In this document: positions 25,642 to 32,397 of the stretch, in pieces
How positions within the stretch are numbered: the first letter of the stretch is position 1
How the letters are laid out: each line of letters begins with the position of its first letter
Source: JAFGMR01 sp964632755
Lineage (GTDB): Archaea; Halobacteriota; Methanosarcinia; Methanotrichales; Methanotrichaceae
Reading direction: 5' to 3'
Assembly: GCA_964632755.1 (NCBI GenBank)
Contig: CAZWDT010000019.1
Coordinates: 1 to 43,807 of the forward strand
Length of the DNA: 43,807 nucleotides
Program-made: the position numbers and the translations under genes
Notes under the pieces: generated by a model
Databases searched by the model: none
Told to the model about the DNA's origin: nothing
What the model saw: only the letters and a program-made list of their open reading frames with translations

Positions 25642-25762
25642 GGTCGATCTCGCAGCCTCCGCCACATGGCAGGCGATTTCTGCCTATCCGGAGGCAAACG
25701 GCGAGATGCAAGCCTGCGGGTGGGACCAAATAAGAGAGTCCGCCCCGAGGGCGGACTCTCTT
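25642..25762 (+). ncRNA. Candidate structured RNA (riboswitch-like leader or small RNA) ending in a terminator
   Basis: Three stacked perfect stems: ATCTCGC (25647-25653) with GCGAGAT (25701-25707), GCCTCCG (25655-25661) with CGGAGGC (25689-25695), and GGCAG (25668-25672) with CTGCC (25680-25684). GGTC (25642-25645) can also pair with GACC (25724-25727) outside them. A 14-bp terminator stem follows at once. Unpaired aaacg and gcaagcctgcggg stretches recall aptamer junctions. The parts ggcaaac and gcaagcc faintly resemble the c-di-GMP-I (GEMM) riboswitch, but the known core is not fully present, so I do not assign it. It could be a leader of the secreted TPR gene or an independent RNA of about 150 nt. 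Confidence 0.5.
25732..25762 (+). terminator. Strong 14-bp hairpin with a 3-nt loop
   Basis: aagagagtccgccc pairs with gggcggactctctt around cga, followed by ctc and later ctcttctttt. It is the strongest hairpin in the window. It ends the structured RNA and might also end read-through from the TPR gene before it. Confidence 0.7.
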
Positions 25763-25942
25763 CTCAAAGAACCAGGCTCTTCTTTTGCCGAAGTGCGGTC
25801 TTTGCTTGATGAATCCGGCGAATCTTGCACTATCCAGGCGGCGGTCTATATGCGGCGGTGCCTATCGCTTCTTGGCGCCGTCCTTTTTCCTGCTGTCCCT
25901 TGGAGCCTGCGATCTCCTCCTATGACCAGGTTAGATATAGAT

Positions 25943-25952
25943 AGATATATCT
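25943..25952 (+). promoter_or_regulatory. TATA box of the secreted TPR gene
   Basis: agatatatct centred 28 bp before ATG 25976, the spacing of a leaderless archaeal transcript. It supports that ATG over upstream in-frame starts. Confidence 0.5.
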
Positions 25953-25975
25953 TCTTTAGAAATTACCTCCGAGCT

Positions 25976-27067
25976 ATGAGGTTAGTTTGGGTTGTGTTCA
26001 TCTTTTTGCTGTCGTTGGTGGCACCTGCGTATGGCCAGCAAACTGCAGCAGAATGGTTCTACCAAGGCGTTGCTTACTATTCCCAGGGCAACTACGCTGA
26101 GGCCATCAGATGCTTCGACGAGGCTACCAGGATAAACCTTGACCTAGCTGAGGCTTGGAACAACAAAGGCCTTGCTTACTATAACCAGGGCAACTACGTT
26201 GAGGCCATCAGATGCTGGGACGAAGTTACCAGGATTAAGCCGGATGATGCAGATGTTTGGTTCCTCAAAGGCTTTGCTTACTATAACCAGGGCAACTACG
26301 TTGAGGCCATCAGATGCTACGACGAGGCTACCAGCATAAATCCTGATTATGCCGATGCTTGGTTCAACAAAGGTAATGCTTACGATGACCAGGGCAACTA
26401 CGCTGAGGCCATCAGATGCTATGACGAGGCCATCAGGATAGATCCTGACTATGTCGAGGGGCTTTGGAACAACAAAGGCGTTGCTTACGTTGATCAGAGC
26501 AACTACGCTGAGGCCATCAGATGCTACGACGAAGCCATCCGGATAAATCCTGATTATGCCGATGCTTGGTTCAACAAAGGTAATGCTTACGATGACCAGG
26601 GCAACTACGCTGAGGCCATCAGATGCTACGACGAAGCCATCCGGATAAATCCTGACTATGCCGATGCTTGGAGCAACAAAGGCTTTGCTTACGATGACCA
26701 GGGCAACTACGTTGAGGCTATCAGATGCTACGACGAGGCTATCAGGATAAACCCTGACTATGCCGTGGCTTGGAACAACAAAGGTGTTGCTTACGTTGAC
26801 CAGGGCAACTACGTTGAGGCCATCAGATGCTTCGACGAGGCTACCAGGATAAACCCTGACTATGCCGATGCTTGGAGCAACAAAGGCCTTGCTTACGATG
26901 ACCAGGGCAACCACACTGAGGCCATCAGATGCTACGACGAGGCTATCAGCATAAATCCTGACTATGCAGCGGCTTGGAACAACAAAGGCTTTGCTTACCG
27001 TGCAATCGGCGACGATACCAAGGCCAATTCAGCCTTCGCCAGGGCACGTGAACTGGGGCTGGGGTAG
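25976..27067 (+). CDS. Secreted TPR protein
   Basis: A 363-residue protein with a signal peptide (LVWVVFIFLLSLVAPAYGQQ, cut likely after AYG). Ten 34-residue TPR units follow, for example WFNKGNAYDDQGNYAEAIRC then YDEAIRINPDYADA. The fourth has one extra residue (VEGLW). It ends in ANSAFARARELGLG, like the membrane-anchored TPR protein before it. Several units are almost the same at DNA level within and between the two genes, so the arrays exchange sequence. I chose ATG 25976: the signal peptide starts there and a TATA box lies 28 bp upstream; the longer frame back to 25706 crosses the structured RNA. Secretion suggests binding at the cell surface; the partner is unknown. Confidence 0.85.
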   Translation: MRLVWVVFIFLLSLVAPAYGQQTAAEWFYQGVAYYSQGNYAEAIRCFDEATRINLDLAEAWNNKGLAYYNQGNYVEAIRCWDEVTRIKPDDADVWFLKGFAYYNQGNYVEAIRCYDEATSINPDYADAWFNKGNAYDDQGNYAEAIRCYDEAIRIDPDYVEGLWNNKGVAYVDQSNYAEAIRCYDEAIRINPDYADAWFNKGNAYDDQGNYAEAIRCYDEAIRINPDYADAWSNKGFAYDDQGNYVEAIRCYDEAIRINPDYAVAWNNKGVAYVDQGNYVEAIRCFDEATRINPDYADAWSNKGLAYDDQGNHTEAIRCYDEAISINPDYAAAWNNKGFAYRAIGDDTKANSAFARARELGLG

Positions 27068-27130
27068 GGCAGCGGCATCATAGCCTCCCCGCTACTTTTT
27101 CCTGGCCTTAAACGAATTTTAAACGGCTCG

Positions 27131-27162
27131 TGAGTCAACAGCGGCGACGCACCCCGCAGCAA
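27131..27162 (-). repeat. REP-like dispersed repeat, copy C (inverted)
   Basis: On the minus strand: ttgctgcggggtgcgtcgcc then gctgttgactca, matching copies A and B over the core. The left arm of the hairpin is replaced (aagcctctttgctgcgg). It lies 64 bp after the secreted TPR gene. Confidence 0.65.
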
Positions 27163-27547
27163 AGAGGCTTGCCACGCCCAAGCTAAGCCACTACGGATAT
27201 CTTAATTCTCGGTCGTAGCGCCGCCCGTCATCTTCATCCCTTCCCTTCGATGATGGACGTTGCTTAACTCATTGTCTACTAGGAGGGGTTCACTCCAAGA
27301 TCCAATAGTAGAGCGATCTGCAGAAGCGAGGCACAGGGGCGGAGGTTCCGTTTTATGCAGAAATCGGAACAATTGTGAGTCGGTCTAAGTCACTCAGGTG
27401 TGGGGGTGAATTCCCCCGCACTAACGATTACTGGTATCCACGATAAAACCCGTCTGCTGGTTACGAAGATGGCTCTATCGCAAGGGGATTGAGTAAAGGG
27501 TGACGGAGAATGGTGATGCTGAGGGTAGGTCGGGATAGTATTTTGTA

Positions 27548-27557
27548 TTAGTACTAA
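27548..27557. promoter_or_regulatory. Palindromic operator candidate of the RelBE-like pair
   Basis: TTAGTACTAA, a perfect 10-bp palindrome 14 bp before the antitoxin ATG and next to a TATA-like gtattttgtatta. RelB-type antitoxins commonly repress their own operon by binding such dyads. Confidence 0.45.
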
Positions 27558-27571
27558 CAAGTGTTCAATAG

Positions 27572-27745
27572 ATGGCTCTTACAGAGGTTCGCAAAGAGGG
27601 CGCCCGCTTGCATGCCTCCGACTCCTATGGAGAATTCAGCGAGGAGTTCATAGCGGAGGTGCTGGAGGCCGAGCGAGAGTGTGAGATGGGGCGATGCAAG
27701 CGATTTGATAACATAGACGACGCGCTGGCTTTTCTCGATGAATGA
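27572..27745 (+). CDS. RelB-like antitoxin (57 aa)
   Basis: A 57-residue acidic protein from ATG 27572: MALTEVRKEGARLHASDSYG, then EFSEEFIAEVLEAERECEMG and a C-terminal FDNIDDALAFLDE. The short helix plus acidic C-terminal segment is typical of small RelB/ParD-like antitoxins that wrap a RelE-fold toxin. Its stop overlaps the toxin start (ATGA), the usual coupling. The family name is tentative because such antitoxins diverge fast; the toxin partner is the main support. Confidence 0.75.
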   Translation: MALTEVRKEGARLHASDSYGEFSEEFIAEVLEAERECEMGRCKRFDNIDDALAFLDE

Positions 27746-28032
27746 AGAAGCTTGGAGATGTCTATAAGCCCGAATTTGCCGAGACATTCATAGAAACATC
27801 TCAAAGCCTTACAAAAAAAGACAAAGTTTTAGCTGCCCGGATAAAACGTAAGATACGGGATGTATGCGAGTATCCCGAACGCGGAGAGCCACTATCGGGA
27901 AATTTGGCCGGCAAATGGAGTATTCACGTTGCTGCTCATTATGTCATACTATATGAAATAAAGAATAAAGATAAAGTTGTAAGATTTTTAAGTGTCAAGC
28001 ACCACGATTATGCATATGGAAAAAAGCTATAA
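27742..28032 (+). CDS. RelE/ParE-superfamily toxin
   Basis: A 96-residue basic protein with the RelE fold: a helical hairpin (FAETFIETSQSLTKKDKVLA), then RGEPLSGNLAGKWSIHVAAH, YVILYEIKNKDKVVRFLSV and a C-terminal KHHDYAYGKK. Family members cut ribosome-bound mRNA or block gyrase; the His/Tyr-rich C-terminus suggests an mRNA interferase. It follows its antitoxin with a four-base overlap. Confidence 0.88.
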   Translation: MKKLGDVYKPEFAETFIETSQSLTKKDKVLAARIKRKIRDVCEYPERGEPLSGNLAGKWSIHVAAHYVILYEIKNKDKVVRFLSVKHHDYAYGKKL

Positions 28033-28544
28033 TGAGCCACTAACGGGCGGGATGGTTTATATCTGCGCGCTAATTACCAGGCAGCGCCCTCCCATCGGAT
28101 AAGCATATTTTCAGGCCATAACCCCATCGGTATACATGATGAGCGTGATGTATTCGTATGGTGGCCGGAATCGCCGAGTTGTCAAAGAGTACCCTCCATG
28201 AGGAGATCCATCCAAGGCCGTACCCATAAGTTGTGTTACTTAGTATTATTGATGGACAATACTAGAAGGGAGCGGCCATGTGTATGTGATTCGTACCGGA
28301 TAATAGGCTGTGTCGCGAAATTGCTGTAATCGAGCCGATTCTTCGAAGAATATCGATAGGCTGCGGCGCTACTTGGCACGTCCGGTGGATCAAATTACAG
28401 CAACTTCGGCACGCTATCATAGTAAAATTGCGAGTGACAGAGATGTTGTAGCACGGGGATCCTTCGAGGATAGCTCTGGTTGGGGATTTGGCCGTCTGCG
28501 CCTACCGGATACGGTGGCAGCGTCCCTGGGCGGGCGCCCCCCCC
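28033..28544. other. 512-bp gap with inverted repeats
   Basis: No gene is supported; a frame at 28310-28570 has no recognisable features. It contains TAGTATT-10-AATACTA (28241-28264) and a nested inverted repeat at 28321-28403. The end (28526-28560) is a C-rich run after the stop of the leftward helicase. Confidence 0.5.
28321..28403. repeat. Nested inverted repeat (possible structured RNA)
   Basis: TTGCTGTAAT (28321-28330) and ATTACAGCAA (28394-28403) are perfect complements. Inside are AGCC/GGCT and the palindrome ATTCTTCGAAGAAT (28338-28351). The length (83 nt) and layout resemble the element at 6544-6615, though the sequences differ. Confidence 0.45.
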
Positions 28545-31031
28545 TCACTCCCCCTCCACCTTCTCTTTGATCCTCGCCGCCTCCCGGGCCGCGTCCTCTT
28601 GACCCATCGCCCTTGCGACTGCAGCCGTCGCCTCCAGGTAGCGCACCATCTGATCCAGGTAGTTGATGAGGTCGCCCTGATATGCATAGAGCCCGTAGCG
28701 GTCGCTGAACTCCCCTATGATCCCTGCAGGAGATGCGCCATCCATGCGCATCTCCAAAATCCGTAGCGAGATCTTCCTCTCGATGCAGCCGCAGTAGGGG
28801 GACTCCTTGCATGTGCATCGCAGGAAGTCCTGGGCGAAGTTGAGGCAGTGCTGCTGGATCTTTCTGTCCAGGCTTCGAAACTCGCCGCTCGATATCAGGT
28901 CCAGGTACGATCCGTGGAGGGCGCGCTCCGAGATCGGCATTCGCAGAGCCGTCGAGATCCTAGCCGCGGCCTTGACGAAGATCGCCTTGAAATGTTCCAG
29001 GGACACCGCCACCTCAAGGGGGGGCGCTCCGCGAGCGATCTCCTGCACAATGACCTCCACCTGTGGCGGCGAGAGGAAGTGGGCTGCCGCCGCCCGGCCT
29101 AAAATGGTCGGCTCTATTCCCTTGATCAGGCCTGCCTTGCGCAGCTTCTTCAGGCTGTCGTCGAGGTCGTCGAGGCCTGGCGTGAGCGAATGCAGCCTCT
29201 CCAGATCCTCCCTGGACTTCGCAGCCACTGCATTTGCGAGCACCTCTTCGAGCTGCTGGTCCTCTTCATATCGGGGGGCTACGTCCTCCATCTGCCCTTT
29301 GAGGAGGCGCAAGGCGACCTCGTCCTCGGACTCGCCCGTCCCGCCGTAGGCGCGACCCGGCTCGGCCAGTATATAGACGAGGCCTCGGTCCTGGTAGCCG
29401 GGACGGCCGGCCCTTCCGAGCATCTGGTTGAACTCGTGGACGGAGAGCCATTCTATGCCCATTGCGAGCGACTCGAAGATCACCTGGGATGCTGGAAAGT
29501 CGACGCCTGCCGCAAGCGCGGCGGTTGTGACAACGGTCTCTATGGATCCCTTTGCGAAGAGATCCTCGACGCGCTTTCTCTCGTTATATTGTAGCCCTGC
29601 GTGATAGGCCGACGCCCCGGGCATCGACTCCGCGAGCGCAAAGCAGTTCTTTCGCGAGTTCGTAAAGACGATGGTCTGGCCTTTGTAGCCGGTCGTGGAC
29701 GTAAGCGTTCCGGCCCTTCGCACGAGCTCCCTAAGGAGCCCGCGCTTCTCCGCCCCGTTTGTGAAGATCAGATGGCGCTCGATTGGAATAGGGCGCACAT
29801 CGTACTCCACGAGGTCCACTCCGAGCCTCTGGGCAAGCGATGCCGGGTTTCCAACGGTAGCTGATAGGAATATGAACTGGGCCATTGGGGCTGCAAGCTT
29901 CATTCTGGCTATGAGGCCAGCGAGGCGGTGTCCTCGCTCGTCATCCTCGAGCATGTGAACCTCGTCGATCACAACCGTCCCGATCCTTCCAAGCGCCCCC
30001 TTCGTCCTTAGCACTTGGTCGATCCCCTCGTAGGTCCCGACGATGATGTCAGCATTCAGGCCCCTGCGCATGCGCTTTCCTCCTCCTCCTAGCTTGATCC
30101 TGCTCACGCCTACGCGCAAAGTGGTCGAGAGCCCAAGGCAGGAGTAGGAGGATAGCTGGTTGAACTTCTGGTTGGCGAGGGCGACTAAAGGAACCAGGAA
30201 GAGCAGCTTGCCCTTGTCCTCCATGAGGTTCTTCACTCCGGCAAGCTCCCCGATCAGGCTCTTTCCGGTGGCGGTCGCCGATACCACGAGCTGCCCCTTT
30301 CCATCGAGGAGGCCTGCCTCGACCGATAGGGCCTGGACAGGCATAAGTCGTTTTATCCTCTGCCGCAAGACCTCCTTGAATAGCGCCGGCAGATCCACGG
30401 CCTCAATATCCATCGTCCTGCCCTTGTCGGTTGCGGGCATCACGTCGAATCGGGTGAGCTCGGGATCGACTCGCTCCAGGGAGAGGAGGGCGAGTATATC
30501 GTCCAGGTTGCCGCTACGGCGAAGAAGCCTTGCTAGATGGCCGCGCGCAGCCCTTCCGAGCCCCCGAAAATCCGCCTCGCGTCGCAGCTCATCGAGGGCG
30601 CAGTTCTCGCAGATCTCGCCCCCCTTGTAGCGGATCGCCCTTTTATCCAGGAGGGTGATCCTGCGATTGCCCAGACAGTGGTTGCATACGCTTATCCGCC
30701 TGTACTTCAGCTGGTACGCCCCGAGGAGCTCTATGAAGCGTTCCTCCATCATGCGATCCCCGGGGGCCACGAATATGCCACGGGCGCGGCGGAGCATCCG
30801 CACGGCGTCGTCCGGGGGGAGGTATTTCTCAGAGTCCTTCTTGACAAGGAACTTGAAGGGACGCGGGCCCTTGGGGGTATCCTTGAGCCTCAGATATCCC
30901 TCGAATAGAGGCTTCTCGTCCTTCAAAGGTAGGAGGAGCACGCGTGAGCGATCGGCCTGGGCCAGGACGTGGAAGCGCGGCTGGCCCCCTCCCGATCGCC
31001 CCTGTGAATGATGGCCGATCTCGCCGGTCAT
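28545..31031 (-). CDS. Archaeal SF2 DEAD/DEAH-box helicase (DUF5814 type)
   Basis: An 828-residue helicase. Residues 1-110 are a euryarchaeal N-terminal domain, then a zinc site (Cys116-X2-Cys119 and Cys141-X2-Cys144). Helicase motifs follow: ATATGKS (252-258, Walker A), DEVH (356-359), SATVGNP (390-396) and QMLGRAGRP (motif VI). The C-terminal part has a second Cys group (CTCKESPYCGC). The motif VI form QMLGRAGR is shared with Hel308/Ski2-type helicases, so unwinding of RNA or branched DNA is likely. The start overlaps the stop of the regulator upstream by four bases, so the two are co-translated. Confidence 0.88.
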   Translation of the reverse strand: MTGEIGHHSQGRSGGGQPRFHVLAQADRSRVLLLPLKDEKPLFEGYLRLKDTPKGPRPFKFLVKKDSEKYLPPDDAVRMLRRARGIFVAPGDRMMEERFIELLGAYQLKYRRISVCNHCLGNRRITLLDKRAIRYKGGEICENCALDELRREADFRGLGRAARGHLARLLRRSGNLDDILALLSLERVDPELTRFDVMPATDKGRTMDIEAVDLPALFKEVLRQRIKRLMPVQALSVEAGLLDGKGQLVVSATATGKSLIGELAGVKNLMEDKGKLLFLVPLVALANQKFNQLSSYSCLGLSTTLRVGVSRIKLGGGGKRMRRGLNADIIVGTYEGIDQVLRTKGALGRIGTVVIDEVHMLEDDERGHRLAGLIARMKLAAPMAQFIFLSATVGNPASLAQRLGVDLVEYDVRPIPIERHLIFTNGAEKRGLLRELVRRAGTLTSTTGYKGQTIVFTNSRKNCFALAESMPGASAYHAGLQYNERKRVEDLFAKGSIETVVTTAALAAGVDFPASQVIFESLAMGIEWLSVHEFNQMLGRAGRPGYQDRGLVYILAEPGRAYGGTGESEDEVALRLLKGQMEDVAPRYEEDQQLEEVLANAVAAKSREDLERLHSLTPGLDDLDDSLKKLRKAGLIKGIEPTILGRAAAAHFLSPPQVEVIVQEIARGAPPLEVAVSLEHFKAIFVKAAARISTALRMPISERALHGSYLDLISSGEFRSLDRKIQQHCLNFAQDFLRCTCKESPYCGCIERKISLRILEMRMDGASPAGIIGEFSDRYGLYAYQGDLINYLDQMVRYLEATAAVARAMGQEDAAREAARIKEKVEGE

Positions 31032-31822
31032 CCCCCGTCCTGGGCAAGGTCGAGCAACTCGTACTTGAGCCCCTCCGCCTCCAGGCGGTTGAGCAAGCTT
31101 GCGATCTGCTCGTCGACGCAGACTATAAGCGAGGAGACCCCGTGATAGGCAGACTCCACGACCGACTCCTTTGCACCGAAGAAGATATCGGGCTCACGGC
31201 CCGCCTTGCGAAGCGCAACCAAAGCCTCCACTCCTAATGCCCCCACCATTCCATCTCGCCCCGCAAGCGAGACGAGGTGATCGAGGTCCACCTTCCTAGA
31301 CCCTCCCAGCTGTACGCGGGGGACCTTGGCAACCGTTATCCTGCCCTCGTCGAGGCCGATTAGGCCATGCAGATCGGAGATCCCTACGTCCTCCCCAGCC
31401 CTCGCCGGAAATATGGTCACCCCTGTAGCCTCGACTCCCTCCTTGTGGTTTGCGTAGAGGAGACCATCCCTCATCTCGAGGGATACGCGCTCTCCCTCAT
31501 CGAGGTCCTCGTCGGCGATAGCCGCCCAGACGGATACGTGGCTTATGATCTCCTCCATGACCATTCGCGAGTAGCGCTTGAGTTCAGCAGCCGCCTCCAG
31601 CAACCACTCCACCCCCTCTTTGGTAGTGCGGTACCTCATCCGCCCATCGGTCACGACCAGGCCGTCTGCCACGAGCTCCTTCACGTACTCCGATATCGCC
31701 TGCGGAGTGACCCCAAGGCTCTCTGCCACCTCTTTCTGGCGCAGGTTTGGCTGGTGAGCGGCGATCTCCACAAGGATCTGGAAGCGGGAGGAGTCCCTCT
31801 TCGACTGCAGTATGTTTACCAT
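31028..31822 (-). CDS. Winged-helix transcriptional regulator (COG1497 type)
   Basis: A 264-residue archaeal regulator. Residues 1-75 are a MarR/HTH-like winged helix (LRQKEVAESLGVTPQAISEY, then VKELVADGLV). A long ligand- or partner-binding region follows with no known catalytic motif. It stands four bases after the ArsR-like regulator and overlaps the helicase by four bases, so the three form one operon. Target genes are unknown. Confidence 0.8.
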   Translation of the reverse strand: MVNILQSKRDSSRFQILVEIAAHQPNLRQKEVAESLGVTPQAISEYVKELVADGLVVTDGRMRYRTTKEGVEWLLEAAAELKRYSRMVMEEIISHVSVWAAIADEDLDEGERVSLEMRDGLLYANHKEGVEATGVTIFPARAGEDVGISDLHGLIGLDEGRITVAKVPRVQLGGSRKVDLDHLVSLAGRDGMVGALGVEALVALRKAGREPDIFFGAKESVVESAYHGVSSLIVCVDEQIASLLNRLEAEGLKYELLDLAQDGG

Positions 31823-31825
31823 GGG

Positions 31826-32344
31826 TTAGCGCTCCTCATCGGATGCCTCTACGCGCTGGCCCCGGACATTGAGCCCCTCCGTCCTCTTAGCGACGCCGCG
31901 GATGAATACCTGGCTCAGGTTCAGCTCTCGGGAGAGGTTTGAGAGCGAGGTGTTCCCCTTGGAAACGAGGGCCTTGAGCCGCTCGATCACGTCACGCAGC
32001 TCTTCCTCGGACATGAATGTGATGCGTATCAGCTCGCAGAGGTCCTCCATCGGGCAGCCGAAGCTGGCCTGGACTCGAGAGTAGGTCGAATGATACTCCT
32101 TCTCCGGGCTTGCGCCTGGCTCCGGCATCCTCCACTTGGTCTCCACAAGGCCGCTCTTCCGGAGCAGATCGACCGATCGCTTAACGCCGCCATCGTCGCC
32201 TAGCATGGACAACAGCTCGCTCTCGGTATGCCATTCTACGCAGAGCTCATCGAAGACCCTTTTATGGATGTCAGATCCAAATGCCTGGAGCAGGGGCACC
32301 AGGTCGGATGGATCGTTTATTATGCGAGTTCTCTTTCCGGTCAC
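31826..32344 (-). CDS. ArsR-like winged-helix regulator
   Basis: A 172-residue protein with an N-terminal winged helix (SDIHKRVFDELCVEWHTESE, GGVKRSVDLLRKSGLVETKW) and a C-terminal second helix-turn-helix-like part (SNLSRELNLSQVFIRG). The type is widespread in methanogens and has no metal-binding Cys, so it is not a metal sensor of the classic ArsR kind. The start is GTG 32344 with GAGGT seven bases upstream. It is first in the regulator-regulator-helicase operon. Confidence 0.75.
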   Translation of the reverse strand: MTGKRTRIINDPSDLVPLLQAFGSDIHKRVFDELCVEWHTESELLSMLGDDGGVKRSVDLLRKSGLVETKWRMPEPGASPEKEYHSTYSRVQASFGCPMEDLCELIRITFMSEEELRDVIERLKALVSKGNTSLSNLSRELNLSQVFIRGVAKRTEGLNVRGQRVEASDEER

Positions 32345-32375
32345 GATGAACCTCTTACGTACTTATTGATCTCAA

Positions 32376-32387
32376 GATTTATTAAAG
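32376..32387 (-). promoter_or_regulatory. TATA box of the regulator-helicase operon
   Basis: ctttaataaatc on the minus strand, centred about 37 bp before GTG 32344, which allows a leader of some 10 nt with the ribosome site. Confidence 0.5.
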
Positions 32388-32397
32388 CTTCTAGGGC

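Larger units (their letters stand above)
25565..25975. other. 411-bp gap holding a structured RNA and two promoters
   Basis: No gene is supported, though a frame open from 25706 joins the next TPR gene. It carries a TATA-bearing dyad at 25581-25599, the structured RNA at 25642-25762, and a second TATA at 25943 for the TPR gene. Confidence 0.55.
27068..27571. other. 504-bp gap with REP-like copy C and hairpins
   Basis: No gene is supported. It holds REP-like copy C (27131-27162), a GTTCCG/CGGAAC pair (27345-27370), a strong hairpin gtgtgggggtgaattccccc (27399-27418) and the promoter of the RelBE-like pair. The part 27290-27530 looks like an inactive remnant or RNA, but I cannot name it. Confidence 0.5.

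Noticed and set aside
25642..25730. Firm call of a c-di-GMP-I (GEMM) riboswitch
   Set aside because: Only short fragments resemble the consensus; the tetraloop-receptor part and the full conserved core are not seen.
25706..25975. N-terminal extension of the secreted TPR protein, and a small frame at 25618-25809
   Set aside because: They run through a strongly paired RNA and a terminator hairpin; the signal peptide begins at 25976 with its own TATA box.
24695..26914. Long leftward open frames opposite the two TPR genes
   Set aside because: They mirror the codon pattern of the 102-bp TPR repeats (repeating VVALVIVSKAFV-like text) and have no start signals of their own.
28310..28570. Possible 86-residue protein
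   Set aside because: No ribosome site or recognisable domain, its end is a Pro/Leu run overlapping the helicase C-terminus, and it covers the nested inverted repeat.
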